A stretch of DNA of 64,000 nt from CAMLHP01 sp035759745 (lineage in GTDB: Bacteria; Gemmatimonadota; Gemmatimonadetes; Gemmatimonadales; GWC2-71-9): NCBI GenBank assembly GCA_035759745.1, contig DASTUF010000033.1, forward strand, positions 31,783 to 95,782, in the 5' to 3' direction. The position numbers and the translations under genes were made by a program. Positions 44,319 to 53,112 of the stretch are shown piece after piece (the stretch's first letter is position 1; the number at the start of each line of letters is the position of its first letter). Below the pieces are notes generated by a model, which was not told the origin of the DNA, did no database searches, and saw nothing but the letters and a program-made list of their open reading frames with translations.

Positions 44319-44930
44319 ATGCCGCTTACCCGGCGTCAAAGCGAGATCCTCAGCTACCTGCAGACCCATATCCACGAGCAGGGCTACGCGCCCAGCTTCG
44401 ACGAGATCGCCGAGCGCTTCGGCTTTCAGTCGCTGGCAACGGTGCACGAGCATCTCACCAACCTCGAGCGCAAGGGCTACATCCGCCGTTCGTTCAACGC
44501 CAGTCGCGCCATCGAAGTTCTGCCGCCCCGCGGCACGGCATCCGCCACCGAGATCCCGCTGCTCGGCAAGGTCGCAGCCGGCATGCCCATCGAGTCGCTG
44601 ATGCACGACGAGAGTCTGGCCGTTCCCGATTCGATGCTGCCGCGTCGGGGGCCCAACTACGCGCTGCGGGTGCAGGGCGACTCCATGATCGACGAGCACA
44701 TTCTCGATGGCGACCTGGTCGTGGTCCACGGCCAGCAGAACGCCGAGAACGGCGAAATGGTCATTGCCCTCGTCAACGGCTCCGAGGCCACGGTCAAGAC
44801 CTTCTACCGCGAGCAGGGTGGCTGGATCCGCCTGCAACCCGCCAACGCCACCATGCAGCCGCTCCGGTTCCAGGAGAGCGACGTGCTCATCCAGGGCGTC
44901 GTGGTTGGCGTCATTCGCAAGTACACCTGA
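44319..44930 (+). CDS. lexA: LexA repressor (SOS regulator, S24 self-cleaving protease)
   Basis: 203 residues. The N-terminal winged helix (2-70, recognition segment SLATVHEHLTNLERKGYI) binds SOS operators. The C-terminal S24 domain has the Ala87-Gly88 cleavage site (GKVAAGMP) and the Ser122/Lys160 dyad (GDSMID, ATVKTF), so RecA-stimulated self-cleavage should be intact. GGAG nine bases before the ATG at 44319 supports this start; a longer frame reaching back to 44130 would run antisense through trpC. Boxes in its promoter suggest autoregulation. Confidence 0.95.
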   Translation: MPLTRRQSEILSYLQTHIHEQGYAPSFDEIAERFGFQSLATVHEHLTNLERKGYIRRSFNASRAIEVLPPRGTASATEIPLLGKVAAGMPIESLMHDESLAVPDSMLPRRGPNYALRVQGDSMIDEHILDGDLVVVHGQQNAENGEMVIALVNGSEATVKTFYREQGGWIRLQPANATMQPLRFQESDVLIQGVVVGVIRKYT

Positions 44931-44945
44931 CGCAAGCCCACCTGC

Positions 44946-45980
44946 TCATCCCTGCCGCGGCGCGGCCCGCCTCAGTTCCCTGAGGACCCGGGCCGCGTCG
45001 CCCTGATCGAGCGCCGCACCAGCCCGCTGGGCCGCGACTTCGAGGTCAGTCTCGTCCTCCGACACCGCGATCGCCGCTGCCGCATTCAGCAGGACCGCAT
45101 TGCGCTCCTCCTCGGTGCCGCCGCCGCCGAGCAGGGCCTCGATTCGAGCTGCGTTCTCCGCTGGGGTGCCGCCCGCGAGGCCGTCGAGCTGGCTCGTCGC
45201 CCAGCCGAGCTGTTCCGGGTCCAGCCGCCACTCCTGCACCGCTCCATTCTGCACTTCCCAGACCGTCGTCATCCCCATCGGGCTCACCTCATCCATGCCG
45301 GCATCGGCGTGCACCACCATCGCGTGCAGCGTGCCCAGCAGCAGAAGGGCCTCGGCCACCAGGGGCCCCCGATCGAGGTCGGCGACACCCACAACCTGGC
45401 GGCGCGCGCCGGCGGGGTTCACCAGCGGGCCCAGCAGGTTCATGATGGTCGGCACGGCGAGTTCGCGCCGAGCCGCAGCCACGTGGCGCATCGCCGGATG
45501 GAAGTTTGGGGCGAACAGGAAGACAAGCCCGGTTTCCTCGAGCACCTCCGCGCAGCGCACCGAATCGAGGTCGATCCCCACGCCCAGCGCCTCCAGCACG
45601 TCGGCCGAACCCGACCGCGACGTGAAGCTCCGGTTGCCATGCTTCGCCACCGGAACCCCTGCGCCCGCGACCACAAACGCGGCCGCGGTCGAGAGATTGA
45701 GCGTCGTGACGGTGCCGCCCCCGGTGCCGCAGGTGTCAACCAGCCGAGCCGGCTGGTGGGCGTCGACCGCCACCATCTCCGCGCGCAGCGCATCCGCGGC
45801 GCCCGCCAGTTCCTCGGGTTGCTCACCACGTGCGCGCAGCCCGAACAGCAGCGCTGCGGACTGGACCGGAGTGGCCTGGCCCCGCATCAGCACGCGAAAG
45901 GCCGCGGCCGCCTCCTGACGCGACAGGGGAAGCCCTCGGGCCACCAGACGGAGTGCGTGCAGGAGCGCCGAATCAGTCAC
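44946..45980 (-). CDS. trpD: Anthranilate phosphoribosyltransferase
   Basis: Adds PRPP to anthranilate. 344 residues; DTCGTGGGTVTTLNLST is the PRPP site, KHGNRSFTSRSGSADVLEALG the second, and NLLGPLVNPAGA the substrate region. The start is a GTG without a ribosome binding site. Separated from trpCFBA by the convergent lexA gene and carrying its own promoter. trpE and trpG are not in the window, so anthranilate synthesis is encoded elsewhere. Confidence 0.95.
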   Translation of the reverse strand: MTDSALLHALRLVARGLPLSRQEAAAAFRVLMRGQATPVQSAALLFGLRARGEQPEELAGAADALRAEMVAVDAHQPARLVDTCGTGGGTVTTLNLSTAAAFVVAGAGVPVAKHGNRSFTSRSGSADVLEALGVGIDLDSVRCAEVLEETGLVFLFAPNFHPAMRHVAAARRELAVPTIMNLLGPLVNPAGARRQVVGVADLDRGPLVAEALLLLGTLHAMVVHADAGMDEVSPMGMTTVWEVQNGAVQEWRLDPEQLGWATSQLDGLAGGTPAENAARIEALLGGGGTEEERNAVLLNAAAAIAVSEDETDLEVAAQRAGAALDQGDAARVLRELRRAAPRQG

Positions 45981-46043
45981 GGGCGAGGGGTTCAGGCGGC
46001 GCGTTGAGGACGCGCGAGTGGCAATGTGAGGAGCGGCGGAAAG

Positions 46044-46071
46044 GCTATACGGGAAAACGGCGTTTTGTCAA
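46044..46071 (-). promoter_or_regulatory. Candidate trpD promoter
   Basis: On the minus strand a perfect -35 TTGACA (46066-46071), 16 nt, then TATAGC (46044-46049). The leader would be about 55 nt. That leader has no Trp-codon run and no obvious attenuator hairpin. Confidence 0.55.
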
Positions 46072-46080
46072 TTCTGACAA
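46065..46080. promoter_or_regulatory. Palindromic operator candidate between trpD and truA
   Basis: TTGTCAATTCTGACAA: perfect 6-bp half-sites TTGTCA/TGACAA around a 4-bp centre. It covers the whole -35 box of the trpD promoter and lies 14 bp upstream of the truA -35, so a bound protein could block one promoter and contact polymerase at the other. The regulator is unknown; it does not match the E. coli TrpR operator. Confidence 0.5.
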
Positions 46081-46093
46081 CAGGTTGCGCGCC

Positions 46094-46122
46094 TTGAATG
46101 GGGGCTCCGGCGCGGCTAGATT
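46094..46122 (+). promoter_or_regulatory. Candidate leaderless promoter of the truA-pur operon
   Basis: TTGAAT (46094-46099), exactly 17 nt, TAGATT (46117-46122), then seven bases to the ATG of truA. The start of transcription would coincide with the start codon. No Shine-Dalgarno sequence precedes truA, which agrees. Confidence 0.55.
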
Positions 46123-46129
46123 TGCCACA

Positions 46130-46915
46130 ATGACACGCACCTTCCTGGCCGAGTTGGTGTTCGATGGTCGGGAGTTTGCCGGCTGGCAGCGGCAGCCGAG
46201 CGAGCGCACGGTGCAGCAGGAGCTGGAGCAGGTGCTGGAACGGCTTGTCGGCACCCGGGTTGTTGCCACAGCTGCGGGTCGCACCGATGCCGGGGTACAT
46301 GCGGAAGGATTGGCGGTCAGCTTCGCGTTTCCGGCTGAGTGGCAGGACGCCAAGCTCCTGTCGGCGCTCAACGCACTGCTTCCCGATGACTGCTGGATTC
46401 GGACCCTGCGGCCGGTGCCGGACGAGTTCCACGCCCGCAAGAGCGCGCTGAACCGGCGTTATCGTTACGTGGTGGGCACGGACGCGGCCGCGCGATCACC
46501 ATTCCGCCACCCGTACGAGTGGGCGCTGTGCCGGCCACTCGATGGCGAATTGCTGACGCACGCGGCAGACCAGATCGCCGGCACCCACGACTTCGAGGCA
46601 TTCTCGGTGCGGGGCCAGCAGAAGCCGCATCATCGGTGCACGGTGCACCTGGCGCGCTGGGTTGAGCGCCCCGCCGGGGCAGGGTTCGACTTCCACGTCG
46701 CAGCCGACCGCTTCCTGCACCACATGGTGCGCATGCTGGTCGGCACGATGGTGGACATCGCGCAGGAGCGACGTCCGCCCGGCGACATGGTACGCTTGCT
46801 GGAGTTGCGCGACAACCAGCAGACCAGCGCGCCCGCGCCGCCGCAGGGGTTGTACTTCGTCCGAGCCGAGTACCCGGCGTCCGCCCTGGCGGCGCCGACC
46901 GAGGATGCGCCATGA
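46130..46915 (+). CDS. truA: tRNA pseudouridine(38-40) synthase TruA
   Basis: 261 residues. The catalytic Asp53 sits in GRTDAGVHAEG; FAGWQRQP near the N-terminus and HHMVRMLVGTMVDI near the C-terminus are family marks. It acts on the anticodon stem of many tRNAs. The ATG at 46130 fits the conserved N-terminus (RTFLAELVFDGREF) and the promoter spacing; upstream in-frame codons would be antisense to trpD. First gene of a twelve-gene plus-strand operon. Confidence 0.95.
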   Translation: MTRTFLAELVFDGREFAGWQRQPSERTVQQELEQVLERLVGTRVVATAAGRTDAGVHAEGLAVSFAFPAEWQDAKLLSALNALLPDDCWIRTLRPVPDEFHARKSALNRRYRYVVGTDAAARSPFRHPYEWALCRPLDGELLTHAADQIAGTHDFEAFSVRGQQKPHHRCTVHLARWVERPAGAGFDFHVAADRFLHHMVRMLVGTMVDIAQERRPPGDMVRLLELRDNQQTSAPAPPQGLYFVRAEYPASALAAPTEDAP

Positions 46916-48330
46916 GCCGCAGGATGCAGCGCCAGCGACGGGTCCGTGCCGCCAGCATCCTGCTGGCCACCATCGTCGCGACTGCCGGCTGCCGGGACCT
47001 CTCCGATGGCCTGTCCGTCTCCCGCCAGGGCGCCATGCAGCGCTCGATCGACGAGTCGCGTCGCACCGCCATTGTCAATGCGGTCGAGGTTGCCGCATCC
47101 GCCGTTGTGTCGGTCAACGCCACCGTGCGTCAGCGCATCGTTCCCCGCAGCCGCTTCGACGCGCTGTTCCTGCCGCCCGGCGCCGAGCGCGAAGTTCGCA
47201 GCTCCGGCACCGGGCTCATCGTGCTTCCTGACGGCGTCATCGTCACCAACCAGCATGTCGTGGCCGGCGCCGAGCGGGTGGTCGTGACCCTCGCGGATGG
47301 TCGCGAGTTCGAAGCCCAGCTGCTGGGCGAGGACCCGCTCACCGACATCGCCGTACTCCGGATTCCCGGCCGCGACCTCCCGGTGAGCCGCCTCGGCAGC
47401 AGTCAAGACCTCATGATCGGCGAATGGGTGGTGGCGCTGGGCAATCCCTACGCCTACCTGCTGGGCAACGCCGAGCCCACGGTGACGGTCGGCGTGGTCA
47501 GCGCCACCGGTCGCAACATCCTGCCGAGCGAGAATCAGGTCGGACTCTACCTGGACATGATCCAGACCGATGCCGCCATCAATCCCGGCAACTCGGGCGG
47601 TCCGCTGGTGAACGCCTCGGGCGAGGTTGTCGGCATCAACTCCTCGATTCTCTCCAACAGCGGTGGCAACGTCGGCCTCGGCTTCGCCATCCCGATCGAG
47701 CGTGCGGTCCGCGTGGCGGACGAGATCGTCCGCACCGGTACTGTGCGCCGGGCGTGGCTGGGGCTGGAAGTAGCGGGACCGGGACAGGCGGGCGACTGGC
47801 GCCGCACCGACGGCGTGCAGGTCACGTCGGTGGCGCCCGACGGTCCGGCGGCGGCCGCCGGGGTCCGCCCGGGTGACGTCCTCACTTCGGCCGCCGGGCA
47901 TCCGCTTCGCAACTATCTCGACTGGGAGGCGGTGAAGCTCGACCTCCACGTCGGCGACGCGGTGACCGCCAGGATCCGGCGGGACGACGACAGGCGCGAC
48001 ATCCGCATCGTGTCGGCCGACCTGCCCACCGTGAGCGCGGCCAAGGTCACCGTGCTGCGCGATCTGGAGCTGGTCACCGTCACGCCGGCCATCCGCGCCG
48101 AGCGCGAGGTGCGCAGCGATCAGGGTGCGCTGATCTATCGGCTGAGCGATGCCGTCAGCAGTGCCACCGGACTCCGGACCGGCGACGTGATCATCGCCGT
48201 CAACCGCACCGCGGTGCGGAGTGCGCAGGAATTCGCCGACCTCGTCAACTCGCTCCCCCCGGGCCGGCCGTTCCGGGTCACGTTCGAGCGGGGCAGCGCC
48301 TACTCGTGGGTGGATCTCTCGTTCCGATGA
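46912..48330 (+). CDS. DegP/HtrA-like S1C serine protease, probable lipoprotein
   Basis: 472 residues. The N-terminal signal ends in a lipobox-like ATAGC (Cys27), suggesting a lipoprotein facing the periplasm. Trypsin-fold catalytic triad: His115 (TNQHVV), Asp145 (DPLTDIAVL), Ser228 (NPGNSGGPL). Two PDZ domains follow (about 280-365 and 375-472; the second is divergent). It should degrade or chaperone misfolded envelope proteins. It overlaps truA and purB by ATGA at each end, an unexpected place for an envelope protease. Confidence 0.88.
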   Translation: MSRRMQRQRRVRAASILLATIVATAGCRDLSDGLSVSRQGAMQRSIDESRRTAIVNAVEVAASAVVSVNATVRQRIVPRSRFDALFLPPGAEREVRSSGTGLIVLPDGVIVTNQHVVAGAERVVVTLADGREFEAQLLGEDPLTDIAVLRIPGRDLPVSRLGSSQDLMIGEWVVALGNPYAYLLGNAEPTVTVGVVSATGRNILPSENQVGLYLDMIQTDAAINPGNSGGPLVNASGEVVGINSSILSNSGGNVGLGFAIPIERAVRVADEIVRTGTVRRAWLGLEVAGPGQAGDWRRTDGVQVTSVAPDGPAAAAGVRPGDVLTSAAGHPLRNYLDWEAVKLDLHVGDAVTARIRRDDDRRDIRIVSADLPTVSAAKVTVLRDLELVTVTPAIRAEREVRSDQGALIYRLSDAVSSATGLRTGDVIIAVNRTAVRSAQEFADLVNSLPPGRPFRVTFERGSAYSWVDLSFR

Positions 48331-49766
48331 CCGACGACCGCTACGTCTCGCCGCTGGGGACCCGTTACTCGAGCCCTGCCATGCAGGCGCTCTGGAGCGA
48401 TGCCCACCGGGTCATGCTGTTCCGGCGGATGTGGCTCGCCCTGGCCGAAGCCGAGCAGGAGCTCGGCATCGAGATCCCCGACGAGGCGATCGCCCAGATG
48501 CGGGCGCACCTGGAGGATGCCGACCTCGAGGCGGCCGCCAGGTACGAGCGCCGCTTCCGCCACGACGTGATGGCGCACGTACACCATTTCGGCGACCAGG
48601 CCCCGGCGGCACGGCCGTTCATCCACCTTGGGGCCACCAGCTGCTTCGTGACGGACAACGCCGACTGCGTGATCCTGCGGGACGGGCTCCGGCTGGTGCT
48701 GGGCCGCCTGCTCGCGATCCTCGACCAACTGGCGGCATTCGCTGCGCGGCATCGCTCCCTGCCCTGCCTGGCGTACACCCACTTCCAGCCGGCGCAGCTC
48801 ACCACCGTTGGCAAGCGCGCCACGCTCTGGATGCAGGACTTCGCGCTGGACGTGACCGAACTGCGCCATCGGCTGGCGGGGCTCCGGGCCCGCGGCTGCA
48901 AGGGCACCACCGGCACTCAGGCCAGCTTCCTCGAACTGTTCGGCGGCGACCACGACAAGGTGCGCGCGCTCGATCGCCGGGTCACCGAACGCATCGGGTT
49001 CGACGAGTCGTTCGCGGTCACCGGGCAGACCTATCCCCGGAAGCAGGACGCGATGGTGCTCGACCTCCTGTCGGGCATAGCGCAGAGCGCCGCGAAGATG
49101 GCCAACGACCTCCGGCTGCTGCAGCACGAGGGCGAGCTGCTCGAACCGTTCGAGGCTGACCAGATCGGTTCCAGCGCGATGGCCTACAAGCGGAACCCCA
49201 TGCGGTCCGAGCGGGTGGGCGCGCTGGCTCGCTTCGTCATCTCGCTCCAGGCCAACGGCAGTCACACCGCGGCGGCGCAGTGGCTGGAGCGGACCCTGGA
49301 CGACAGCGCCAACCGGCGGCTCACCCTGCCCGAGGCATTCCTGGCCACCGACGCGATCCTGATTCTGGTCACCAACATCGCCGCCGGGCTGGAAGTGCGG
49401 GAGCCGGTGATTGCGCGCCATGTGTCGGCACAGATGCCGTTCATGGCCACCGAGCGATGGCTCATGCTGGGCGTCGAGCATGGCGGCGACCGCCAGGCGC
49501 TGCACGAAGTGGTGCGCCGGCACTCGCTGAGCGTAGCGGAAGCTGTGGCTGGTGGCGCGCCCAACGACCTGCTCGAGCGGCTCTCCGCCGATCCCGCGTT
49601 CTCGGCGGTGCCGCACCAGGCGCTCCGGTCCGAACTCGAGCCCGAGCGCTACACCGGCCGCGCGGCGCAGCAGGTGGATGAATTCCTGCGCGACGTGGTG
49701 GAACCCCTCCTGGCCGACGCCCGCGCCGACGCCGAGGCGCCGGTCGGCGCCGAGGTGCGCGTATGA
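48327..49766 (+). CDS. purB: Adenylosuccinate lyase
   Basis: Acts twice in purine synthesis, cleaving SAICAR and adenylosuccinate. 479 residues of the fumarase/aspartase superfamily; the signature loop reads GSSAMAYKRNPMRSE. HLGATSCFVTDNAD and TGTQASFLELFGGD carry the other active-site His/Ser/Thr region. The ATG at 48327 overlaps the protease stop (ATGA). Length and sequence (YVSPLGTRYSS start) resemble the metazoan/Bacteroidetes-like long PurB class rather than the E. coli form. Confidence 0.93.
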   Translation: MTDDRYVSPLGTRYSSPAMQALWSDAHRVMLFRRMWLALAEAEQELGIEIPDEAIAQMRAHLEDADLEAAARYERRFRHDVMAHVHHFGDQAPAARPFIHLGATSCFVTDNADCVILRDGLRLVLGRLLAILDQLAAFAARHRSLPCLAYTHFQPAQLTTVGKRATLWMQDFALDVTELRHRLAGLRARGCKGTTGTQASFLELFGGDHDKVRALDRRVTERIGFDESFAVTGQTYPRKQDAMVLDLLSGIAQSAAKMANDLRLLQHEGELLEPFEADQIGSSAMAYKRNPMRSERVGALARFVISLQANGSHTAAAQWLERTLDDSANRRLTLPEAFLATDAILILVTNIAAGLEVREPVIARHVSAQMPFMATERWLMLGVEHGGDRQALHEVVRRHSLSVAEAVAGGAPNDLLERLSADPAFSAVPHQALRSELEPERYTGRAAQQVDEFLRDVVEPLLADARADAEAPVGAEVRV

Positions 49767-50683
49767 TGGCCGTGACGGCGATCGACCTGCCGCTGCCGTT
49801 GCTCCGTCGGGGCAAGGTGCGTGAGGTGTTCGAAGTCGACGCCGATCGGCTGCTGCTGGTGGCCAGCGACCGGGTGAGCGCCTTCGACGTGGTGATGGCG
49901 GAGCCGATCCCCCGGAAGGGAGCGGTCCTGACCCAGTTGAGCGCGTGGTGGTTCCGGCAGATGGCCGGCCGCCAGCCGTCGCACTTCCTCGCGAGTGACT
50001 CCGCCGGGATCGTGCGCGAGGTACCGGCGCTGGCCGGACACGAGGAATCGATCGCCGGGCGCACGATGCTGGTGCGTCGCACCCGTCCGGTGCCGTTCGA
50101 GTGCGTGGTGCGGGGCTACATCGCTGGCTCGGCCTGGAAGGAGTACCTGGAGTCGGGCACTCTGGCCGGCGAACCGCTGCCCGTCGGACTGCGCGAGAGC
50201 GACCAGTTGGAGTCGCCACTCTTCTCGCCCGCCACCAAGGCCGAGACCGGTCACGACGAGAACGTCCGGTTTGCCCAGCTTGAGCACGCCCTTGGCGCCG
50301 AGCCCGCGGCGGCGCTGCGCGATGCCAGCCTCGCGCTCTACCAAGCCGGTCGCGACGTCGCCGCGGAGCGCGGCATCATCGTGGCCGACACCAAGTTCGA
50401 GTTCGGCCACGACGCCGGCGGCGAGTTGCTGCTGATCGACGAAGCGCTGACGCCGGACTCCTCGCGGTTCTGGCCCGCCGACCGGTACCAGCCGGGTCGG
50501 TCACAGCCCAGCTTCGACAAGCAGCCGCTCCGCGACTGGCTCGCCGGCGAGCGCACCGCAGGACGATGGGATGGCGACAGCCCCGCCCCGGCGCTCCCGC
50601 CGGACGTGGTGCGGGCTACCAGCGAACGCTATCTCGACGCGTACCGGCGCCTCACCGGCCATGACCTGCCGGAGGACGCATGA
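49763..50683 (+). CDS. purC: SAICAR synthetase
   Basis: ATP-dependent addition of aspartate to CAIR. 306 residues, the longer yeast-like type. RRGKVREVFEVD (nucleotide loop), SDRVSAFDVVMAEPIPRKG, ECVVRGYIAGSAWKEY, and the C-terminal DEALTPDSSRFWPADRY plus SFDKQPLRDWL are diagnostic. It overlaps purB and psd by 4 bp each. An ATG ATG doublet gives a choice of start; the first makes the ATGA overlap. Confidence 0.95.
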   Translation: MMAVTAIDLPLPLLRRGKVREVFEVDADRLLLVASDRVSAFDVVMAEPIPRKGAVLTQLSAWWFRQMAGRQPSHFLASDSAGIVREVPALAGHEESIAGRTMLVRRTRPVPFECVVRGYIAGSAWKEYLESGTLAGEPLPVGLRESDQLESPLFSPATKAETGHDENVRFAQLEHALGAEPAAALRDASLALYQAGRDVAAERGIIVADTKFEFGHDAGGELLLIDEALTPDSSRFWPADRYQPGRSQPSFDKQPLRDWLAGERTAGRWDGDSPAPALPPDVVRATSERYLDAYRRLTGHDLPEDA

Positions 50684-51309
50684 TGCGGATTGCCCGCGAG
50701 GGGCGGCCGTTCATCATCGGTGCGGTGGCGGTGCTGGTGCTGCTGCTGGTCCTGAAGGCGTCGATCGTCGCCGCGGTGTGGCTGATCGTCACCCTCTGGG
50801 TCATCGCGTTCTTTCGTGACCCGGTCCCGACGGGGCCGTTCGACGACCGCCTGCTGCTCGCCCCTGCCGATGGCAAGGTGGTGAGCATCATCGAGACCGA
50901 CGAACCGGCCTTCTTCGGGACCACGGCGGTGCGGGTGTCGATCTTCATGAACGTCTTCGACTGCCACGTCAACCGGTATCCGGCTGGCGGAGTGGTCCGC
51001 TTCCGCGACTACGTGGCCGGCCAGTTCGGGCACGCCGCCGATGAGAAGGCCAGCCTCGCCAACGAGCAATCGTCGGTCGGTATCGAGACGCCGAAGGGCA
51101 AGATGCTGGTGCGGCAGATCGCCGGGCTGGTGGCGCGGCGGATCGTGACGGATCACCAGCCTGGCCAGGAAGTGCGCCAGGCGGATCGGCTGGGAATGAT
51201 TCGCTTCGGCTCGCGCGTCGACCTGTTCCTTCCCCGCGGTACCGTGATCCGGGTCAAGGTGGGCGACCGGACGCGGGTGGCTTCGACAGTGGTGGCCGAA
51301 TGGACCTGA
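50680..51309 (+). CDS. psd: Phosphatidylserine decarboxylase, short (archaeal-type) form
   Basis: Pyruvoyl enzyme making phosphatidylethanolamine. 209 residues: two N-terminal hydrophobic segments (10-26, 28-45), FMNVFDCHVNRYP, and the self-processing site Gly177-Ser178 in RFGSRVD, which forms the pyruvoyl group. The short form lacks the long N-terminal domain of E. coli Psd. It is paired with pssA, the preceding enzyme of the pathway, but both sit inside a purine operon. Confidence 0.93.
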   Translation: MMRIAREGRPFIIGAVAVLVLLLVLKASIVAAVWLIVTLWVIAFFRDPVPTGPFDDRLLLAPADGKVVSIIETDEPAFFGTTAVRVSIFMNVFDCHVNRYPAGGVVRFRDYVAGQFGHAADEKASLANEQSSVGIETPKGKMLVRQIAGLVARRIVTDHQPGQEVRQADRLGMIRFGSRVDLFLPRGTVIRVKVGDRTRVASTVVAEWT

Positions 51310-52148
51310 CACCCGAGTTTCGCACCGAGCGGCGCGGCGTTCGCAAGGTCGTCGTGGTGATGCCCAGCGCCTTCACGCTGGGAAACCTGTTCTTCGGCAT
51401 GTGGTCGATGGTCTATGCCTCGCAGGGGCGGTTTGCCTGGGCCGGCTGGTTCATCGTCTTCGCCGGCATTCTCGACATGCTGGACGGTCGGGTCGCCCGG
51501 CTGTCACAGACCGGATCACGGTTCGGTGCCGAGCTGGATTCACTGGTGGACGTGATCTCGTTCGGCGTGGCCCCGGCGCTCCTCATGTATTTCCTGGAGT
51601 TCCGCGATGCGGGCCGGTTTGGCTGGCTGATCTGCTTCCTGTACGTCAGCGCGGTCGCGCTCCGGCTGGCGCGCTTCAACGTGCTCGCGGGCTCGGCGCC
51701 ACCCAGCAGCTGGTTCACCGGCATGCCGTCGCCGTCGGCCGGGATGACGCTTGCGGTCTACTACCCGTTCAGCCAGACCGACTGGTACAGCCGCTCGATG
51801 CTCTACCTCAACTTCGAGCAGCAGGGCCTGGCGGTGCTGATGCTGCTGCTCGCACTGCTCATGGTCAGTGGGGTGAAGTATCCCCGCTTCCCGCCGATCG
51901 GCGTCCGCAGTGCACGTGGGCTGTTCGGGCTCGTCGTGCACCTGATCATCCTGCTCGGCGGCATCCTCGCGCCGGAGCGGTTTCTCTTTCCGCTGGGACT
52001 CTTCTACCTCGCCTTTGGGCTGGTGCGAGCTACCGTGCTTGGCCTGATGTATCCCGGGGTCGCCGAAGGCACCGGCTCCCGCCCCGGACGGTCTCTCCCC
52101 TTCACGCGCAGCCGGACCGGCCGGCGGCGCCAGGAGCATTCGGAATGA
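51300..52148 (+). CDS. pssA: CDP-diacylglycerol-serine O-phosphatidyltransferase
   Basis: Inner-membrane enzyme making phosphatidylserine. 282 residues with the CDP-alcohol phosphatidyltransferase motif as D-x2-D-G-x2-A-R-x8-G-x3-D-x3-D (LDMLDGRVARLSQTGSRFGAELDSLVD). About eight hydrophobic helices follow, with a basic C-terminal tail (RSRTGRRRQEH). It overlaps psd by 10 bp and purS by 4 bp. The product is the substrate of the Psd encoded just upstream. Confidence 0.93.
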   Translation: MDLTPEFRTERRGVRKVVVVMPSAFTLGNLFFGMWSMVYASQGRFAWAGWFIVFAGILDMLDGRVARLSQTGSRFGAELDSLVDVISFGVAPALLMYFLEFRDAGRFGWLICFLYVSAVALRLARFNVLAGSAPPSSWFTGMPSPSAGMTLAVYYPFSQTDWYSRSMLYLNFEQQGLAVLMLLLALLMVSGVKYPRFPPIGVRSARGLFGLVVHLIILLGGILAPERFLFPLGLFYLAFGLVRATVLGLMYPGVAEGTGSRPGRSLPFTRSRTGRRRQEHSE

Positions 52149-52396
52149 AGTACCGGGTTCGCGTACGGGTCATGCCGCGGGGCGGCTTGCTCGATCCCCA
52201 GGGCCAGGCGGTGGAGCACGCGCTGGGCGCACTGGGCTTTGACGGGGCCGACGAGGTGCGGATCGGTCGCGCCATTGAACTGGCACTGGACGCCGGGTCG
52301 TCGGATGAAGCCGAGACGCTGGCCCGCGCCATGTGCGACCGCCTGCTGGCCAATCCGGTCACCGAGGACTACGAACTCGCCGTGGAGGGCCGCTGA
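52145..52396 (+). CDS. purS: FGAM synthetase subunit PurS
   Basis: 83-residue small subunit that bridges PurL and PurQ in the three-part formylglycinamidine synthase. YRVRVRVMPRGGLLDPQGQAVEHAL is the family start and VRIGRAIELAL the conserved second strand. The ATG overlaps the pssA stop (ATGA) and the TGA overlaps the purQ ATG (TGATG). Its presence matches the short PurL found downstream. Confidence 0.93.
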   Translation: MKYRVRVRVMPRGGLLDPQGQAVEHALGALGFDGADEVRIGRAIELALDAGSSDEAETLARAMCDRLLANPVTEDYELAVEGR

Positions 52397-53112
52397 TGCT
52401 GCGAGTGGCGGTTGTGCGATTCCCCGGCAGCAATTGCGACGAGGACGCGTATGGCGCGGTCGAGCTGGCCGGTGCCGAAGCCCGGTACGTGTGGCACCGT
52501 GACACCGGGCTGGACGGCGCGGACGTGGCACTGCTGCCGGGCGGGTTCAGCTATGGCGACTACCTGCGGGCCGGCGCGATCGCCCGGTTCAGCCCGGTCA
52601 TGGCGGCGGTGCGGAAGCACGCGGAGGCGGGCGGTGTCGTCATCGGCATCTGCAACGGCTTCCAGATTCTCTGCGAGGCGCACCTGTTGCCTGGTGCCCT
52701 CATGCGCAACGACCGGCTCACGTTTGTCTCGAAGCCGGTGGCATGCATCGTCGAGCAGACCGATACCCCGCTCACCTGCGCCCTGCGCCAGGGTGCCCGC
52801 GTGTCGCTCCCGGTGGCGCACGGCGACGGCCGGTACGTCGCCGATCCCGCGTCGCTCGCCGAGCTCGAGTCCGAGGGCCGGGTGATACTCCGCTATGCCG
52901 GTGGAGCCAACCCCAACGGCTCGCTCAACGACATCGCCGGCATCAGCAACGCCGCGCGCAACGTCGTCGGCATCATGCCCCACCCCGAGCGGGCGGTCGA
53001 GCCGCTGCTCGGCAACAGCGATGGCGCGGAGTTCTTTACTTCCATCATGCGCTGGCCGGCGGAGCGCGCGCCGGCCGCCGCCCTTGCTACCTCCGACCCG
53101 ACCCGATCATGA
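52396..53112 (+). CDS. purQ: FGAM synthetase glutaminase subunit PurQ
   Basis: Class I glutamine amidotransferase supplying ammonia to PurL. 238 residues: FPGSNCDEDAYGA at the start, oxyanion segment LLPGGFSYGDYLRAGA, nucleophile Cys in GICNGFQIL, and HPERAVEPLLG holding the catalytic His and Glu. The ATG at 52396 shares a base with the purS stop codon; an earlier in-frame start would lie inside purS. Confidence 0.95.
   Translation: MLRVAVVRFPGSNCDEDAYGAVELAGAEARYVWHRDTGLDGADVALLPGGFSYGDYLRAGAIARFSPVMAAVRKHAEAGGVVIGICNGFQILCEAHLLPGALMRNDRLTFVSKPVACIVEQTDTPLTCALRQGARVSLPVAHGDGRYVADPASLAELESEGRVILRYAGGANPNGSLNDIAGISNAARNVVGIMPHPERAVEPLLGNSDGAEFFTSIMRWPAERAPAAALATSDPTRS

Noticed and set aside
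45981..46040. Trp attenuator leader before trpD
   Set aside because: The predicted leader has no run of Trp codons and no pair of alternative hairpins.
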